A stretch of DNA of 64,000 nt, taken from the NCBI RefSeq assembly GCF_008079445.1, contig NZ_VRYH01000002.1:580821-644820 (forward strand), given 5' to 3'. How positions within the stretch are numbered: the first letter of the stretch is position 1; the number at the start of each line of letters is the position of its first letter. The DNA comes from Aidingimonas lacisalsi (GTDB lineage: Bacteria; Pseudomonadota; Gammaproteobacteria; Pseudomonadales; Halomonadaceae). The notes beneath the pieces were generated by a model. The model was given only the letters and a program-made list of their open reading frames with translations. It was not told where the DNA came from and did no database searches. Below, in pieces: positions 18,306-27,845 of this stretch. The position numbers and the translations under genes were made by a program.

Positions 18306-19379
18306 ATGGCCGCTACTGCACCTGCCATCGATACCGATTATCTCGTTGAATGCCTGACTGCCATGCTGGATATCGCCTCGCCATCGCTGCATGGCGAGGC
18401 GATGGCGGAGTGGCTGACGCCACGGCTGGAAGCGTATGGGTTGGAGGTGACCACGACGGTGCGTGGCGACCTGATGGCGGCGTTGCCGAATGATGGCCCG
18501 CGGCGCGCGATTACCGCACACCTCGATACCCTGGGCGCCATGGTGGTCGGGCAGCGTGCCGATGGACGTCTGGCCGTGCGGCCCATCGGCCATTGGAATG
18601 CTCGCTTTGCCGGCGGTGCGCGGGTGAGGCTTCATGACGAAACGGGTCGTGTGACGGCGGTCGGTACCCTGTTGCCCGAGAAAGCGTCCGGCCATGTCTA
18701 TAACGAGGCGGTGGACGCCCAGCCCTCGGATTGGGCACATATCGCGCTGCGACTCGATGTCAACGATACGTCGCAGACGGGCCTGGCGTCGCTCGGCATT
18801 GGCGTGGGCAGCCTGGTCAGCATCGAATCCCAGACCGTGATCACCGACAGCGGCTTCATCAATGCCCGGCATCTCGATAACAAGGCAGCGATCGCTTGCG
18901 TGCTGGCGGCGTTGCAGTCGGGGGCTGCCACACCGGGGACGCGGCTCTTGTTCTCGTGTGCCGAGGAACTGGGAGTGGGATTGACCGCGCCGATGGTCGA
19001 AGGAATCGAAGAAGTGCTCAATCTCGATATTGCTGCGCAAGGCGAGGGGCAGAACGTGTGCCACGATGGCGTGACCGTGGCCATGATGGATTCGCTGGGT
19101 CCGCTCCACCCGGTGGCGACACAACGCGTGTTGCAACTGTGCCGGCGTCACGCCATTCCCCACGCGCGTGATTGTTTTCCGTTCTATTACTGCGATGGCG
19201 ATTCGGCCACGAAGGCGGGGAGCGACCTACGCAATGCGTTGGCGTGTTTCGGGGCCGATGCATCCCATGGCTGGGAACGTGTGCACATCGATTCACTGAT
19301 CGCGCTGGCACGCTTGATCGCTCTATGGTGGCAACATGGCGAGTCGTCGGCGCCTAGTTCTTCTCGTCGGTGCGGGTAA
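18306..19379 (+). CDS. M42-type metallopeptidase of the NAGGN-associated subfamily
   Basis: This 357-residue protein resembles the M42 hydrolase usually encoded with N-acetylglutaminylglutamine amide (NAGGN) osmolyte synthesis genes. It has AHLDTLGAMV (about 75-84) and ARHLDNKAAIA (about 187-197), which supply zinc ligands. It also has CAEELG with the catalytic Glu pair, CDGDSA and DASHGWERVHIDSL near the C-terminus. The NAGGN synthetase genes themselves are not in this window. A GGGGAG site precedes ATG 18306. Its 3' end overlaps the convergent GntR gene by 26 bases. Confidence 0.83.
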   Translation: MAATAPAIDTDYLVECLTAMLDIASPSLHGEAMAEWLTPRLEAYGLEVTTTVRGDLMAALPNDGPRRAITAHLDTLGAMVVGQRADGRLAVRPIGHWNARFAGGARVRLHDETGRVTAVGTLLPEKASGHVYNEAVDAQPSDWAHIALRLDVNDTSQTGLASLGIGVGSLVSIESQTVITDSGFINARHLDNKAAIACVLAALQSGAATPGTRLLFSCAEELGVGLTAPMVEGIEEVLNLDIAAQGEGQNVCHDGVTVAMMDSLGPLHPVATQRVLQLCRRHAIPHARDCFPFYYCDGDSATKAGSDLRNALACFGADASHGWERVHIDSLIALARLIALWWQHGESSAPSSSRRCG

Positions 19380-20184
19380 ACAGCCCGCTCAGGGCCAGAT
19401 ATTCGTGACTGGGGCCGGCCTCGTCGGCGTCGGCCTTGAAGAAGGCCTTGTCCAGCATCGCTTCGCGCTCTTCCATTAACGCCTGGGCGGCTTGCATGTG
19501 TTCCGCCATGATGTCACTGGCCGTTTCGACCTGGCCGCGACGCAGGGCATCGACGAGTCGGCGTTGGTAGTCATGACCCTGGCGCCGTAGTTCCGGATAG
19601 GGTTGGTCGTAGATGCGCTGGCAGGTGGTCAGGCTCATCAGCAAACGAATCGGAAAACGGCACATCAGTGCCAACAAGGGATTCGGGCAATGGTCGACCA
19701 GCAGCAGGTGGAACTCCAGCTCCTTGATACGCTGTTGACGCTCTTCCTCGAGTGACGCCGGCGGATGATCATAGAAGGACATGACCGATTCCAGACGTTG
19801 AAAGTCAGCGTCGTCCAACCGGCCATCGAGGCTGGCCACCAGTGTCGGTTCGAGCTGTTTCCTGACCTGGTAGATATCGTGAATGGTCGGCGGTCGGAAG
19901 AAGAAATAATTGCTCAGTAACTCCATGGCCCGGTCATCGGTGACTTCGGTAATGAAGGCGCCACCACCAGGGCCGGTACGCGTATGGATCAGTCCTTGCG
20001 ATTCCAGGCCGCGCAGGGCTTCCCGAATCGTGCCTTTAGAGGCGTCGAGCACATCGATCAAGTGGGACTCCTGGGGGAGCCGGTCACCGGGGCCGAGGCC
20101 ATGACTGGCAATATACTCCTTGATCGCGTCACCGATGACGGCAGTCCGCTTACGGCGCTGATTACGCGGTGTCGATGAAGTCAT
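19354..20184 (-). CDS. GntR-family regulator with FCD domain
   Basis: This 276-residue protein has an N-terminal winged helix-turn-helix (about 10-80; DRLPQESHLIDVL, SKGTIREALRGLESQGLI) and a C-terminal all-helical FCD ligand-binding domain. Such regulators normally repress a neighbouring catabolic or transport operon and release DNA when a small acid binds. The gene starts 2 bases after the dppF-like stop, so it is probably the last gene of the peptide-transporter operon and may control it. The start at 20184 is the first one after that stop. Confidence 0.9.
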   Translation of the reverse strand: MTSSTPRNQRRKRTAVIGDAIKEYIASHGLGPGDRLPQESHLIDVLDASKGTIREALRGLESQGLIHTRTGPGGGAFITEVTDDRAMELLSNYFFFRPPTIHDIYQVRKQLEPTLVASLDGRLDDADFQRLESVMSFYDHPPASLEEERQQRIKELEFHLLLVDHCPNPLLALMCRFPIRLLMSLTTCQRIYDQPYPELRRQGHDYQRRLVDALRRGQVETASDIMAEHMQAAQALMEEREAMLDKAFFKADADEAGPSHEYLALSGLFTRTDEKN

Positions 20185-20186
20185 CC

Positions 20187-21203
20187 TTAACGTTCCTGAG
20201 CCGACTGAGTGGCGATGCGCTGCCATGGGCCTTCGATGGGATGGAAGCAGGCAGCCAGATGATCCTTGCCGGCAACCAGGTTGTCCAGAGGCGGTACCGT
20301 GTGTCGACAGTCGTCCTGAGCGCGTGGACAGCGTGGCGCAAAGGCGCAGCCGGGGGGCGGAGATAACGGGTCGGGCAGTTCGGCCTCTCCCTCTTCGGCC
20401 TTGATCGGCGGGCCGCCGGGAATCGGCGCACTGTCGAGCAACACGCGTGTGTAAGGGTGTGCCGGGGCGTGAAAAAGCTGCCGGGTAGGCGCTTGTTCGA
20501 TCAGCCGGCCGAAATACATCACCGCAATGCGGTTACTGATGGTTTCCACGACCGACAGGTCGTGGCTGATGAAGAGGTAGGTAAGGTCGAACTCCGCTTT
20601 CAGGCGTCGCAGCAGCTGGAGCACTTGTGCCTGAATGGAGACGTCCAGCGCCGATACTGGTTCATCGAGAACCAGCAGTTCGGGATCGGCGGCCAACGCT
20701 CGAGCGATGCCGATGCGTTGGGCCTGGCCACCGGAAAACTCATGGGGATACCGAGCGATGAACTCCGGACGCAGATTGACCACTTCCATGAGCTCGCCCA
20801 ACCGGTATTCCAGTGCCTGGCCTTCCAGGCCGCGCAGGTAGCGAAGCGGGGCGGCGAGGATATCGCGGATACGCTTACGGGGATTGAGCGAACTCAACGG
20901 GTCCTGGAAAACGTACTGAATGCGTCGGGCCAGTGCATGCCGGTCCTGTGCCCGCAGTTGCTGCAGGTCGTCGCCGGCATAGTGAATGGTGCCGCCTGAC
21001 GGGGTGTCGAGACCGACTAACAATCGGGCGAGTGTCGACTTGCCGCAACCGGACTCGCCGACGATGCCCAGGGTATCGCCGCGCGCCACGTCCAGGTTGA
21101 TGCCTTGCACGGCATGCACGCCGGCTCGATCGGGGCCGAACCAGCGTCGGCCGCCACCGAAGGTGCGGGTGAGCCCGCGGATGTCGAGAAGCGGCGTACT
21201 CAT
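20187..21203 (-). CDS. oligopeptide/dipeptide ABC transporter ATP-binding protein
   Basis: This 338-residue DppF/OppF-type ATPase has Walker [10 protein letters not shown] (about 48-56), the signature [15 protein letters not shown], Walker B LLVLDEP, the switch His in FISHDL, and the C-terminal oligo_HPY extension with a Cys-containing segment ([12 protein letters not shown]). It supplies the second ATP site beside the ATPase half of the fused upstream protein. Its ATG overlaps that gene's stop (ATGA). Confidence 0.93.
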   Translation of the reverse strand: MSTPLLDIRGLTRTFGGGRRWFGPDRAGVHAVQGINLDVARGDTLGIVGESGCGKSTLARLLVGLDTPSGGTIHYAGDDLQQLRAQDRHALARRIQYVFQDPLSSLNPRKRIRDILAAPLRYLRGLEGQALEYRLGELMEVVNLRPEFIARYPHEFSGGQAQRIGIARALAADPELLVLDEPVSALDVSIQAQVLQLLRRLKAEFDLTYLFISHDLSVVETISNRIAVMYFGRLIEQAPTRQLFHAPAHPYTRVLLDSAPIPGGPPIKAEEGEAELPDPLSPPPGCAFAPRCPRAQDDCRHTVPPLDNLVAGKDHLAACFHPIEGPWQRIATQSAQER

Positions 21204-23104
21204 CGGGTGACTCCTTGCGGACTGGGCGTGGGGATACCGAGAGGCTTGATGCAGCGCACCTGGCGGTCGGTGTCGGTCGCGATCAGCTCGATATTGCCCT
21301 GGCGGCAGGCATCCTCGGCCAGATCGCACCGCTCGGCAAAGGCACAACCCTCGGGCAGAGCATCGGCGGCGGGAGGCAGACCAGGAATGGCCACCGGCTC
21401 GTTGTCCGGCTCGCCGAGTCGCGGCACGCAGTCGATCAAGCGTCGCGTATAAGGATGCCGAGGCGTCTCGAGGATCGTCTTGGTGGGGCCGATTTCGACG
21501 ATGCGTCCAGCGTACATCACCGCGACGCGATCGCAAATCTGCGAGACGACACCGAAATCGTGCGTGATGAACAGCACGGCCGTGCCTTTCTCCCGACGCA
21601 GGTTCTGAATCAATGCCAGGATCTGTGCCTGGACGGTGACATCCAGGGCCGTGGTCGGTTCGTCGGCGATGATCAGTTGCGGATCGTTGGCCAATGCCAT
21701 GGCGATGCCGACGCGCTGGCGCATTCCCCCGGAGAGCTCATGGGGGTATTGTTCGGCACGGTGTGCCGGGTTGGGGATGCGGACCTGGCCGAGCAGTGAG
21801 ACAGCACGCGTTCTGGCATCGGCGCGAGACATCGGTTGGTGTTGACGGATCGCTTCCACGAGTTGGTCGCCGACCCGAAACAGCGGGTGTAGCGTCGCGA
21901 GCGGGTCCTGGAAAACGTAGGACACATCCCGGCCCCGTAAGCGACGGATATCGCCGTGTGGCAGATCGAGCAGGTCACGCCCTGCCAATGCCACGCGGCC
22001 ATCGGTGATCACGCCCGGCGGGGAGGCCACGAGCCCCAGCAATGAGAGCGCCGTGACCGATTTACCGGAACCGGATTCCCCTACCAGGCCCAGACACTCA
22101 TTGGGTTGAATGGCAAAACTGACGCCGTTCACGGCTTGATAGGTGTCATGTCCGACTTCGAAATCGGTTTGCAGGTTTTCCACCGAGAGCAGCGCGTCAT
22201 CGTTCGTGGGGTCGGGGAGAGGCTTATGCCGCCGGCGAATGCGGGTGAACGGTGCCGGTCGCGACAGGGCACCGGATTTCAGGCGCGGATCCAGCGCGTC
22301 ACGAATCCCGTCGCCAAGCAGGTTGATGCTCATCACCACCAGAAAGATCATCAGGCCCGGTACGGTGGCGACGTGTGGTGCGTTGAGCATCATCTTGCGT
22401 CCTTCGCCGAGCATGGATCCCAGATCCGCCTGGGGCGGCTGGGCGCCCAGGCCGAGGAAGCTCAGCCCCGCGGTTTCCAGGATCATCCAGCCGACGGTGG
22501 TGGACATGGTGATGACGATGACCGGGAGCACATTGGGAAGTATCTCGCTGGCGAGAATGCGCAGGTTGCCCTTACCGGAAAGACGCGCGGCATCGATGAA
22601 CTCGCGATGCGCGATGCCCACGGTCACGCCGCGAATGTTGCGGGCGAAGAAAGGGATGTTGACGATGGCGATGGCGTACAGCGCATTCATCAGTCCCGGG
22701 CCCAGCACGGCAACGATGGCGAGTGCCAGCAGGATATAGGGGAATGCCATGAGCATGTCGATGCCGCGCATCAGGGTGTTGTCGGTGCGGCCACCGAAAT
22801 AGCCGGCAACGATGCCGATCATGGAGCCGATCAGGGCGGCTACCAGCGACGCGGCGACACCCACGGCCAGGCTGATGCGGGTGCCCCATAGCAGTCGCGA
22901 TAGGATGTCACGGCCCAGCGCATCGGTTCCCAATGGATGGCCGTCGCTCAAGGGGGGCATCAATCGGTTGGCGGTCTCGGTGATGTTGGGATCGGCCAGT
23001 GGCAGCCAGGGCGTGATCAGCACCAGCAGCACGATCAACAGGAGCATCACTCCCCCGAAAGCGGCCAGACGGTTGCGAGCGATCAGTGTGATGAAGGTCA
23101 TCAT
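21200..23104 (-). CDS. fused dipeptide ABC transporter permease and ATP-binding protein (DppC-DppD type)
   Basis: This 634-residue protein joins two subunits. Residues 1-285 form a DppC-type permease with about six helices and the EAA-loop region ([18 protein letters not shown]). A short basic linker follows. Residues 305-634 form a DppD-type ATPase with Walker A GESGSGKS, signature [15 protein letters not shown], Walker B IIADEP and the oligo_HPY tail. The reading frame is continuous across the junction. Fusions of this kind are known in peptide transporter families but are not the norm. Both ends overlap neighbouring genes by ATGA, so translation is coupled. Confidence 0.93.
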   Translation of the reverse strand: MMTFITLIARNRLAAFGGVMLLLIVLLVLITPWLPLADPNITETANRLMPPLSDGHPLGTDALGRDILSRLLWGTRISLAVGVAASLVAALIGSMIGIVAGYFGGRTDNTLMRGIDMLMAFPYILLALAIVAVLGPGLMNALYAIAIVNIPFFARNIRGVTVGIAHREFIDAARLSGKGNLRILASEILPNVLPVIVITMSTTVGWMILETAGLSFLGLGAQPPQADLGSMLGEGRKMMLNAPHVATVPGLMIFLVVMSINLLGDGIRDALDPRLKSGALSRPAPFTRIRRRHKPLPDPTNDDALLSVENLQTDFEVGHDTYQAVNGVSFAIQPNECLGLVGESGSGKSVTALSLLGLVASPPGVITDGRVALAGRDLLDLPHGDIRRLRGRDVSYVFQDPLATLHPLFRVGDQLVEAIRQHQPMSRADARTRAVSLLGQVRIPNPAHRAEQYPHELSGGMRQRVGIAMALANDPQLIIADEPTTALDVTVQAQILALIQNLRREKGTAVLFITHDFGVVSQICDRVAVMYAGRIVEIGPTKTILETPRHPYTRRLIDCVPRLGEPDNEPVAIPGLPPAADALPEGCAFAERCDLAEDACRQGNIELIATDTDRQVRCIKPLGIPTPSPQGVTR

Positions 23105-24048
23105 GCCTGGATCCTCGGGTCGAGCCAGTGCTGGAGCAGGTCAGCAAGCAGGTTGAAGAGTACGTAGCTGGCGGCGACCACCAGTACGCCGCCCTGAACC
23201 AGCATCAGGTCGCGGGTGGAAATGGCATTGACCAGCATTCGGCCGATACCGGGCCATTGGAAGACGGTCTCGATGTAGACGGCGCCGCCGATCACGAAGC
23301 CGGCCTGAACGCCGATCACGGGAATGAGATTGACCAGCGCTACCTTGAAGGCGTGTCGCATCACCACTCGGCCTTCACCGAGCCCCTTGGCGCGTGCGGT
23401 ACGGATGTAATCCTGGCGTAGCACTTCAAGCATGTTGGAACGGGTCAAGCGCGCAATGACGCCGGCAGCGACGACGGCCAGGGCAATGGCGGGCAGGACG
23501 AGATGATTGAGAATGTCCAGTAGGCCGCCACCGCCATAGGCGGCTGTCATGCCGCTGGCGGGAAACCAGCGCAGCCCGACCGAAAATGCCATGATCATCA
23601 ACATGCCAAGCCAGAAGGCGGGTACCGAGATGCCGATCAATACCAGCAGGGTGATCACCCGGTCGCTCCAGCCGTATTGGCGCACGGCCGAGACGATCCC
23701 GGCGGCCACACCGATCAGAATACAGATCACCAGTGAGCTACCGGCCAGCAGCAGTGTAGCGCCGAAGCGCTCGAGCACTTCGTCAAGAACGGGACGGTTG
23801 AGCGCATAGGAGCGGCCCAGATCGCCCTGCAGGATATTGCCGAGCCAGACGAGATACTGCTGGGGCAATGGCAGATCGAGACCCAGATCGGCGCGTAGCC
23901 GCTCCAGGTTTTCGGGGGTCGCGTAGGAGCCGAGGATCGCCTGGGCCGGATCGCCAGGGATCAGCGACATGATCAGGAAGACGATCAACGACAGCCCGAG
24001 CAGCACCGGCACGGTCAGCAGCAGGCGGCGCAATGCATAGCGGAACAT
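23101..24048 (-). CDS. oligopeptide/dipeptide ABC transporter permease (DppB type)
   Basis: This 315-residue inner-membrane protein has about six helices. It shows the DppB-type N-terminus (RYALRRLLLTVPVLLGLSLIVF), the periplasmic GDLGRSY motif near residue 95, and the cytoplasmic ATPase-contact loop YIRTARAKGLGEGRVVMRHAF. It pairs with the fused permease-ATPase, whose start overlaps this stop by 4 bases. Confidence 0.94.
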   Translation of the reverse strand: MFRYALRRLLLTVPVLLGLSLIVFLIMSLIPGDPAQAILGSYATPENLERLRADLGLDLPLPQQYLVWLGNILQGDLGRSYALNRPVLDEVLERFGATLLLAGSSLVICILIGVAAGIVSAVRQYGWSDRVITLLVLIGISVPAFWLGMLMIMAFSVGLRWFPASGMTAAYGGGGLLDILNHLVLPAIALAVVAAGVIARLTRSNMLEVLRQDYIRTARAKGLGEGRVVMRHAFKVALVNLIPVIGVQAGFVIGGAVYIETVFQWPGIGRMLVNAISTRDLMLVQGGVLVVAASYVLFNLLADLLQHWLDPRIQA

Positions 24049-24114
24049 GATGATGCGTCCAGGTTGGCAGTGGTGACTCGGCGCCGCCCTGAGGCCGCGC
24101 CGATGCCTTTCGGA

Positions 24115-25692
24115 TCAGTTCTTGACGACGTCATGCAGGAGCAGAAAGAAGGATGGCTGAAGTCGGAAATTCTCGACATTCGCGCCGGCAACGGCGTTCT
24201 GCTTCCAGTTGGCGACGAACGCCCAGGGGGCTTCCTCATGGACGATGGTCTGCATCTGGCGATACAGCTCGGCGCGTTCGTCCTGATCGACGCTCCGGCG
24301 CGCTTGCTCGAGCAATTCATCGACTTCCTCGTTGCTGTAATAGCCGGAATTGAAACCGCCTTCATCCGGCATGGCATCAGTACGCAGGGCGAGGAAGGGC
24401 AGCGTATCGGGATCGTTGGTCATCCAGGCCATTTGCGCCATGTCCGCCTTGCCCTCGAGTCCCGGATTCACGCGATCGAGGAAGGTATTCCATTCATAGG
24501 TTTCGATCTCGACCTCGAGACCCACTTCGGCCAGGTCGGCCTGAATGGCGGAACCCATGGGGACGGGATCGAGCATGCCGGAGCCGCCTTCCGTGACGTA
24601 GAAGGTCAGTTCGGCACCCTCATGCCCGGCTTCGGCGATCAATTCGCGGGCCTTGTCGGGATCGTGGGGATAGGGCTCCAGTTCGTCGTTGTAGGCCCAT
24701 TCGAACGCTGGCGGAATCGGTCCTGCGGCGACTTCTGCGGTGCCTTGCAGCACATCGTCGACCAGCGACTGTTTATCGATCGCATAGTTGACTGCCTGGC
24801 GCATGGCCTTGTCCTGGAAGGGCCCTTCGCGCGTATTGAGGATCAGGAACCAGAGGTGTGGACCGGCCTGTTCGTAGACCTCGAACATCTCGTCTTCGGC
24901 CAGATCGGCGACGTTGTCCGGCGGCACTTCCACCATCAGATCGATACCGCCTGACAGCATCTCGGCGACCCGGGTATTGGCATCGGTAATGGGCCGGAAC
25001 ACGACGGCTTCCAGCGCGGGCGGGCCGTCCCAGTAGTCGTCGTTGCGACTGACGACGACGCGGCTATTGCTTTCCCACTCTTCGAACGTGAAGGGGCCTG
25101 TGCCGGATGGGTGGCGGCCGATGTCCTGGCCGTGTTCTTCCACGGCGGCGGGCGAGACCATCAGTCCCGTCGGGTAAGCAAGGTTGGAGAGGAAGGGGGC
25201 ATAGGGTTCGTCGAGTGTAAAGGTCACCTCGTATTCGCCGGTGGCTTCGACGTCATCGATGGCATCGAAGAAAAAGGCCAGCGGGAAGGGCCCCGTATCG
25301 TGGTAAGGATGGTCTTCGTCGAGCATGCGCTCGAAATTGAATACGACGGCCTCGGCGTCGAAACCACTCCCGTCGTGGAAGGTGACGTCGTCGCGCAGAG
25401 TGAAGGTGTAGACGGTCCCGTCATCACTGATGTCCCACTCGGTGGCCAGTGACGGCTCCACTTCGAGACTGCCGTCGGCGTAACGGACCAGTCCATCGTA
25501 GAGGTTCATCATGATACGGAAGTCGTTGACGGCGGTGACCTGGGCCGGGTCGAGGGCCTTGGGCTCCGCAATCTGTCCGACGACCAGCACATTGGGGGGC
25601 GTCTGTGCCGAGACGGCGGGGCTGATAGCCAGTGTGGCCGTGGCAATGACGGGGAGCAGCCAGCGGGGCGACCCGGAAAGCGTGGATGTCAT
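24115..25692 (-). CDS. peptide-type ABC transporter substrate-binding protein (SBP family 5)
   Basis: This 525-residue periplasmic protein has a signal peptide ending AVSA before QTPPN, then the family 5 pattern (LVVGQIAEPKALDPAQV; LATEWDISDDGTVYTFTLRDDVTFHDG). Members bind di- or oligopeptides, nickel, opines or other compounds; the ligand cannot be told here. It is the first gene of the five-gene minus-strand operon, with 66 bases before the permease gene. It is divergent from the DUF1028 and amidohydrolase genes, which suggests that the imported compound is an amide or carbamoyl amino acid. Confidence 0.92.
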   Translation of the reverse strand: MTSTLSGSPRWLLPVIATATLAISPAVSAQTPPNVLVVGQIAEPKALDPAQVTAVNDFRIMMNLYDGLVRYADGSLEVEPSLATEWDISDDGTVYTFTLRDDVTFHDGSGFDAEAVVFNFERMLDEDHPYHDTGPFPLAFFFDAIDDVEATGEYEVTFTLDEPYAPFLSNLAYPTGLMVSPAAVEEHGQDIGRHPSGTGPFTFEEWESNSRVVVSRNDDYWDGPPALEAVVFRPITDANTRVAEMLSGGIDLMVEVPPDNVADLAEDEMFEVYEQAGPHLWFLILNTREGPFQDKAMRQAVNYAIDKQSLVDDVLQGTAEVAAGPIPPAFEWAYNDELEPYPHDPDKARELIAEAGHEGAELTFYVTEGGSGMLDPVPMGSAIQADLAEVGLEVEIETYEWNTFLDRVNPGLEGKADMAQMAWMTNDPDTLPFLALRTDAMPDEGGFNSGYYSNEEVDELLEQARRSVDQDERAELYRQMQTIVHEEAPWAFVANWKQNAVAGANVENFRLQPSFFLLLHDVVKN

Positions 25693-25879
25693 GATGCCTC
25701 TCCTGATTCTTGTTGACTCCCGACGGTGTGCCGTCGTGGATTGAGTTGTCTTTCGTGAGCGAGAGCGGCTAAGCTGAACGGAGTGTTTTATTTATAATGA
25801 TAAATTGTCCCTTATATATATGGCACAGCTGCGCTGGCCATGCAAGTCGTCTGGAAGCGCTGATGCCAAGGAGAATACG
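25693..25879. promoter_or_regulatory. AT-rich divergent promoter region
   Basis: These 187 bases separate the divergent transporter and DUF1028 operons. The part at 25784-25822 is very AT-rich, and TTTAT (25787-25791) and ATAAA (25800-25804) form a short inverted repeat. It is a plausible site for the GntR regulator encoded at the end of the transporter operon, but no canonical FCD operator is evident. Confidence 0.4.
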
Positions 25880-26548
25880 GTGACCTTTAGCCTGATCGCT
25901 CTTGAGCCGAGTAGCCGCACGCTGGGCATCGCCTGTGCGACGGGAGGACCCGCACTGGGTGGCTTCGTGCCGCACTTGCTGCCGGGTATCGGCGCGGCCA
26001 TCACCCAGGGATACAGTACTCATGTCGCGGCGGCGGAACGTGCGCTGGTCTGGTTGGCCGAGGGGTGGCAGGTCGACGATGTCATCGCGCGATTGCGCGA
26101 CGAGGATCGCGGGCAGGCTTGGCGCCAATTGGGCCTGCTGGACATCGATGGACGCAGTGCGGGGTGGAGCGGCGAAGCCAATGAAGCGGAAGTCGCCATG
26201 CAACTGGAGTCGGGGCTGGTGGTAGCCGGCAACATGTTGGCCAGCGATACTGTCGTCCCCGCCATGGTTGCGGCTTTTCATCGTGCGATGCGTCGATCGG
26301 CCACGCTGGCCGATGCGTTGCTGGCAGCGTTGAGCGACGGGCAAAGAGCCGGTGGCGACCGGCGCGGTGAGTTCTCGGCCGCGCTCAAGGTGCGCTCCCC
26401 TGGAGGCGTACCTCTGGACCTGCGTATCGACGATGCCGCCGATGCCGTCACCGCGCTGGTGGACCTGCATCGGCGGATTCGTGACGACACCGCGTTTCAG
26501 GCGTTTCTGGGGCGCTTGCCTACGGCCGACGATCCCCATCGCCATTGA
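25880..26548 (+). CDS. DUF1028 family protein (putative Ntn-type hydrolase)
   Basis: This 222-residue protein matches the DUF1028 family: TFSLIALEPSSRTLGIACATG at the N-terminus, the central GWSGEANE segment, and VVAGNMLASDTVVPAM near residue 120. The family has an Ntn-hydrolase-like fold and often sits beside peptide transporters and amidohydrolases, but its reaction is not known to me. The GTG start at 25880 follows AAGGAG by 6 bases. It is followed 25 bases later by the M20 amidohydrolase. Confidence 0.85.
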   Translation: MTFSLIALEPSSRTLGIACATGGPALGGFVPHLLPGIGAAITQGYSTHVAAAERALVWLAEGWQVDDVIARLRDEDRGQAWRQLGLLDIDGRSAGWSGEANEAEVAMQLESGLVVAGNMLASDTVVPAMVAAFHRAMRRSATLADALLAALSDGQRAGGDRRGEFSAALKVRSPGGVPLDLRIDDAADAVTALVDLHRRIRDDTAFQAFLGRLPTADDPHRH

Positions 26549-26573
26549 CTGTCTTGATCATAGGAGCCAAGCC

Positions 26574-27845
26574 ATGACCGTCTCTGCCGAGACTGCTTCC
26601 CTGGGGGAGCGGCTGCTGTCCCGGCTCGACCAGGCGGCAACGTATTCACGCCCCGGACCGGGGGTGACGCGTCTTTACTGTTCCGAAGAGCACCGTCGCC
26701 TGTTGCTATTGTTGGAAGAGTGGATGACGCTTGCCGGTCTCGAGGTCACTCTGGATGCCGCAGGTACTCTGGTCGGCCGTTGCCCCAGAGCCCGCGCCGG
26801 TGAACCGACGCTGATACTCGGGTCGCATCAGGATAGTGTGATCGAAGGCGGCAAGTACGATGGCATGCTGGGGGTCGCTTTGCCGTTACTGGCGCTGGAA
26901 ACGCTGCGAGAACGGAACATCGACTTGCCCTTCGGAGTGGAAGTGGTGGCCTTCGGCGACGAGGAGGGCGTGCGTTTCCCCTCGACCCTGGTGGGTAGCC
27001 GGGCGCTGGCCGGGTCGTTCGATCCGGCGATGCTGGATGGTCGTGACGCTGATGGCATCAGTCTGCGCGAGGCGTTGACCGGCCTGGGGGTCGACCCTAC
27101 GCGTATCACCGAGCTGGCCCGCGATCCGGCGCGAGTCCTGGGCTTTGTCGAAGTGCACATCGAGCAGGGGCCGGTACTGGAACAAGAGGATCTGGCCGTA
27201 GGGGTGGTGACGTCACTGACCGGGATCGAGCGCCATCATATACGGGTGACCGGCAAGGCCGGCCATGCCGGGACCACGCCGATGAAAGGACGCCACGACG
27301 CCCTGGTGGGGGCGGCCGAGATGGTCGTCGAGATCGACCGTCAGCTCAACGCGCGCGACGATATGGTCGGTGTCGTCGGGCAACTCGAGGTACGTCCCAA
27401 TGCCGTGAACGTCATTCCCGCACAAGTCACGTTCTCCCTGGAATTGCGTTCACCGCAGCGGGTAACTCGCCATGACGCACGTCGCCATATCCTGGCGGCT
27501 CTCGAACCGATCGCTGCTGCGCGCGGCCTGCAATGCGACATCTCGCTGGCCTACGAAGCCGAAGGCGTCGAGTGCGCGCCGTGGCTGATCGAATCGCTGG
27601 AACGGGCCTGCCGGGAGTGCGGCGAGCCCTCGAAGCGGCTGTTCAGCGGCGCGGGGCACGACGGCCTGGCCATGTGTGACTTGACCGATATCGGCATGCT
27701 GTTCGTGCGCTGCCGAGACGGCTTGAGCCATCATCCTGACGAAGCCATCACTGCCGATGATGCGGATGTCGCCATCCGGGTGATCATGACGTGGCTGTCT
27801 CGGTTGGACAGGTTCAGCGACCCAGTTGGCGCGCCCAGCGACTGA
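26574..27845 (+). CDS. Zn-dependent M20-family amidohydrolase (hydantoinase/carbamoylase, AllC-like)
   Basis: This 423-residue protein of the allantoate amidohydrolase / N-carbamoyl-L-amino acid hydrolase group carries metal-binding residues in LGSHQDSV and YDGMLGV (about 83-102), GDEEGVRFP (about 125-133), VHIEQGP and GAGHDGLAM. The dimerisation region has GHAGTTPMKGRHD. It should hydrolyse an N-carbamoyl amino acid, a ureido acid or a related amide. It lies with DUF1028, divergent from the peptide-type importer. An AGGAG site precedes ATG 26574. The 3' end overlaps the convergent AraC gene by 32 bases. Confidence 0.88.
   Translation: MTVSAETASLGERLLSRLDQAATYSRPGPGVTRLYCSEEHRRLLLLLEEWMTLAGLEVTLDAAGTLVGRCPRARAGEPTLILGSHQDSVIEGGKYDGMLGVALPLLALETLRERNIDLPFGVEVVAFGDEEGVRFPSTLVGSRALAGSFDPAMLDGRDADGISLREALTGLGVDPTRITELARDPARVLGFVEVHIEQGPVLEQEDLAVGVVTSLTGIERHHIRVTGKAGHAGTTPMKGRHDALVGAAEMVVEIDRQLNARDDMVGVVGQLEVRPNAVNVIPAQVTFSLELRSPQRVTRHDARRHILAALEPIAAARGLQCDISLAYEAEGVECAPWLIESLERACRECGEPSKRLFSGAGHDGLAMCDLTDIGMLFVRCRDGLSHHPDEAITADDADVAIRVIMTWLSRLDRFSDPVGAPSD

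Noticed and set aside
22106..22891. Long plus-strand frame opposite the fused permease-ATPase
   Set aside because: Antisense shadow with a biased composition and no ribosome binding site. The minus strand carries clear transporter motifs.
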